Positions 62,082-64,000 of a stretch of 64,000 bases of DNA are shown here, piece by piece (position 1 is the first letter of the stretch; each line of letters begins with the position of its first letter). The translations under genes were made by a program, and so were the position numbers. The notes below the pieces were generated by a model that saw only the letters and a list, made by a program, of their open reading frames with translations, did not search any database and was not told the DNA's origin. The stretch spans positions 186,001-250,000 of the forward strand of contig CAKVHV010000002.1 in NCBI GenBank assembly GCA_934754475.1, written 5' to 3'. This stretch comes from an uncultured Clostridia bacterium. Its GTDB lineage: Bacteria; Bacillota; Clostridia; Christensenellales; UBA1242.

Positions 62082-64000
62082 ACTACCCGCTTTGACTACA
62101 TAGATATAATCTGTCAAAAGCGAATAAATATTGTCTTGACTGATAACCTTGATATAATAAGTGTTATCGTTTATGGTTATGTATCTTCTTTCACCGGTTA
62201 CATCGTACAAATCTTGAGATTTGGAGATACATGTAGTTGAATCATTTGGGTCTAAACGCATTTCTATATCGAAATCATTATTATAATCTCCGTCGATTCT
62301 TACAAAGTAATATAAGTCTTGACTAGAACTAAACTTGATTAATTTATTTTCTTTGAATGTTTCTTTGTTAGCAGAAGTAACTGAAATAAATTCTTTAAAC
62401 TGACTAAACTCACTTTTTTCAGTTAGATAAACTGCATTGCTTATGGATGCTGGCAAATTTAGATAACTAAAATCTAGTGGCACTAGTTCTCTTAGTTTGT
62501 CTTTGCTGTTTATTCTAACTGTCAAAGAATACTCATCCAAAGTTTCACGTGTTTTCAAATTGATTGGAAAATCTTTGATTCCATTGTATTCTTTGTAATT
62601 TTCTACTTTGAGTGGGTCTTTGTTTAAATATGTCTCAAGACCTAAGATAAAGTACACTTCTCCAACGGGCATTGTTCTAAAGTCTTTGTACTGCTTACCC
62701 TTGATTTCGGCATAAAGATTCTTTTTGTATGTCACCCCGTCAAACAAGTCTGATGTCAAAAAGTATACACAATCTCTGGAACTTGAATGATAGTCCAAAA
62801 GCCCATATTTTACATTACCTTCATTTTTGATATATACATTAAAATGAAAATCTGCACTTGTAGCATCGGTTTTATTCGAGAGAGACTTTGTCAACCACAC
62901 TCTCGAAAATAAAAACCTGCCGGAATTTCTATCGTTTTGAAAAACTTGTTTGTCTAATTCTGGATACAAAATTGCACTGCCAGTTAGATATTCGTAGACT
63001 GTTTGTCCACTCACGACGTCTCGATTTTGACAGAATTTTAACAAGATTTCATAAGAAAGTTTAATATATCTTTTGCCATTAGATGACGAAACTTGACTTA
63101 GTGGGATTTTATATCCTTCGGAAGTATTTTGTCTTTCTAAAAATAACAAATAATAGTTAAAGCACTCCGCTCCTATTTTGGGGTCGCTTCTATCTACATT
63201 TGATGGGATTGTTTCTTGAGCAACCGAAGAAATTTCAAAATACAAATCTTTATTCAAATCTATTTTGTCTGATGACTTCAAAAGTGGGTCATTATCCAAA
63301 TTCTTGCCCAAATAAATCTTGTACATATCATATCTATCGTTATATGTATCATAAGGCTCAACCTTTTGAACCGAATTTCCTTCAATTGTATCCAAATTTC
63401 CGCTATAATTCACAACCGAACTATATGCTTCCATAGTTAAAATATCTGAATTGTATTGTGACAAGTTTGTAAACAAATAGAAGACGTTTGGTTTTCTTTC
63501 TATATCAAAACCCTTCTCTTCTTCAAAGTTTGGGATACTTGCCTGCAAATTAATATCTTCTTTGATTTCTCCCAAGTAAAATAATTGAAGTTGGGAGTTA
63601 TAATTATAATTGTAATAAGTATTGCCCTTTTTGGCTACGGGGTATTTCCCAAATCTTAAAGTACCCCTCGTCCCAATATTTTTATCCAAAACAAAGTCGC
63701 TACTGCTAATATCTGAATAAAGAGCATTATATGACTTTTTTGCTACATTTGTATCATGAAGCAGTATAGCATACTTTCCGTATTCAATTTCGGCTGTGTT
63801 ATTAATAAAATCCACCGTTTCCAAGACATCTTTTGAACCAAGTTTAATTAGTCCATCAGTTTTGTCTTTTGAAACTATTAAAACTTGAAAGCCAGACATT
63901 CCTTTTTCTAAGTTGATACTATATGTATTTTTAGTCATATCGCTCAAGTCTATAATTGCTGTACAACTACGTTTAACTACTTCAATTTTGAAAGTTACAG
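62079..64000 (-). CDS. Large beta-rich protein of unknown function (5' end outside window)
   Basis: The frame is open to the right end of the window (VTFKIEVVKRSCTAIIDLSDM before the first candidate TTG at 63947), so the start is missing. About 640 residues are seen, rich in Asn, Asp, Tyr, Ser and Lys, with predicted beta strands throughout and no known motif. The visible C-terminus (YIYVVKAGS) has no membrane anchor or sorting signal. Composition resembles the giant surface protein at the left end, so a secreted or envelope role is likely, inferred from composition only. Confidence 0.75.
   Translation of the reverse strand, partial: VTFKIEVVKRSCTAIIDLSDMTKNTYSINLEKGMSGFQVLIVSKDKTDGLIKLGSKDVLETVDFINNTAEIEYGKYAILLHDTNVAKKSYNALYSDISSSDFVLDKNIGTRGTLRFGKYPVAKKGNTYYNYNYNSQLQLFYLGEIKEDINLQASIPNFEEEKGFDIERKPNVFYLFTNLSQYNSDILTMEAYSSVVNYSGNLDTIEGNSVQKVEPYDTYNDRYDMYKIYLGKNLDNDPLLKSSDKIDLNKDLYFEISSVAQETIPSNVDRSDPKIGAECFNYYLLFLERQNTSEGYKIPLSQVSSSNGKRYIKLSYEILLKFCQNRDVVSGQTVYEYLTGSAILYPELDKQVFQNDRNSGRFLFSRVWLTKSLSNKTDATSADFHFNVYIKNEGNVKYGLLDYHSSSRDCVYFLTSDLFDGVTYKKNLYAEIKGKQYKDFRTMPVGEVYFILGLETYLNKDPLKVENYKEYNGIKDFPINLKTRETLDEYSLTVRINSKDKLRELVPLDFSYLNLPASISNAVYLTEKSEFSQFKEFISVTSANKETFKENKLIKFSSSQDLYYFVRIDGDYNNDFDIEMRLDPNDSTTCISKSQDLYDVTGERRYITINDNTYYIKVISQDNIYSLLTDYIYVVKAGS

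Overview
The window is AT-rich DNA from a low-GC Firmicute. The block rpmF, plsX, rnc, smc, ftsY, ylxM, ffh, rpsP, khpA, rimM, trmD, rbgA, rnhB, yraN, rplS, together with ackA-pta, tmcAL, ylbJ and a patatin gene, is the order expected of Clostridia/Bacilli. TGA is used as stop. The many narrow orphan proteins, large Ig-like surface proteins and a lone N-acetylhexosamine-kinase-like gene suggest an uncultured gut clostridial lineage; I cannot name a genus. Spo0A-C-like and YlbJ-like genes point to sporulation ancestry.

Layout. 1-4193: C-terminal part of a giant membrane-anchored surface protein. 4385-6910: a metallophosphoesterase and a downstream paralogue that has lost the metal ligands. 7170-13481: PnuC transporter, lysophospholipid acyltransferase, two 149-bp structured repeats, then epimerase, CPBP protease, GT4 and GT28 glycosyltransferases, which look like an envelope glycolipid set. 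13546-19739: GNAT protein with a basic tail, penicillin-binding carboxypeptidase, large lipoprotein, membrane protein, and a Spo0A-C regulator with a degenerate receiver. 19995-33321: the translation/secretion/chromosome block, all on the minus strand. 33499-39040: hexosamine kinase, an orphan gene behind a G11 promoter, rpmF-ackA-pta, tmcAL. 39075-44241: an aspS-gatC-gatA-gatB operon preceded by a leader with an Asn-rich 27-codon ORF and a terminator. 44312-51568: patatin, YlbJ, orphans, DUF4364/TSCPD pair, HEPN-like protein, valS. 51813-54557: NMT1/SsuA-type ABC importer. 54588-59079: membrane proteins and a TetR regulator facing a 54-residue membrane protein with a palindromic operator. 59155-59660: tRNA-Arg(ACG) followed by tandem 183-bp cassettes built from inverted pieces of that tRNA. 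59675-60565: divergent XRE/SLOG pair sharing two identical operators. 60816-64000: rubrerythrin, a zinc-ribbon membrane protein, and a second large partial protein.

How the parts work together. AspRS (His31, the non-discriminating type) and GatCAB should together make Asn-tRNA(Asn), and the Asn-rich leader ORF upstream could sense that product. Pta-AckA makes ATP and acetate from acetyl-CoA. The acyltransferases PlsX and PlsC and the two glycosyltransferases serve membrane lipid synthesis. Ffh, FtsY and YlxM form the SRP targeting system.

The most unusual signals are regulatory: the Asn-rich leader upstream of aspS-gatCAB, a promoter whose spacer is a G11 tract, the tRNA-derived inverted cassettes, the paired TGCTA-N4-TAGCA operators, and three apparently leaderless mRNAs with near-identical -10-to-ATG spacing. 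All assignments are made by reading the sequence; no searches were run.
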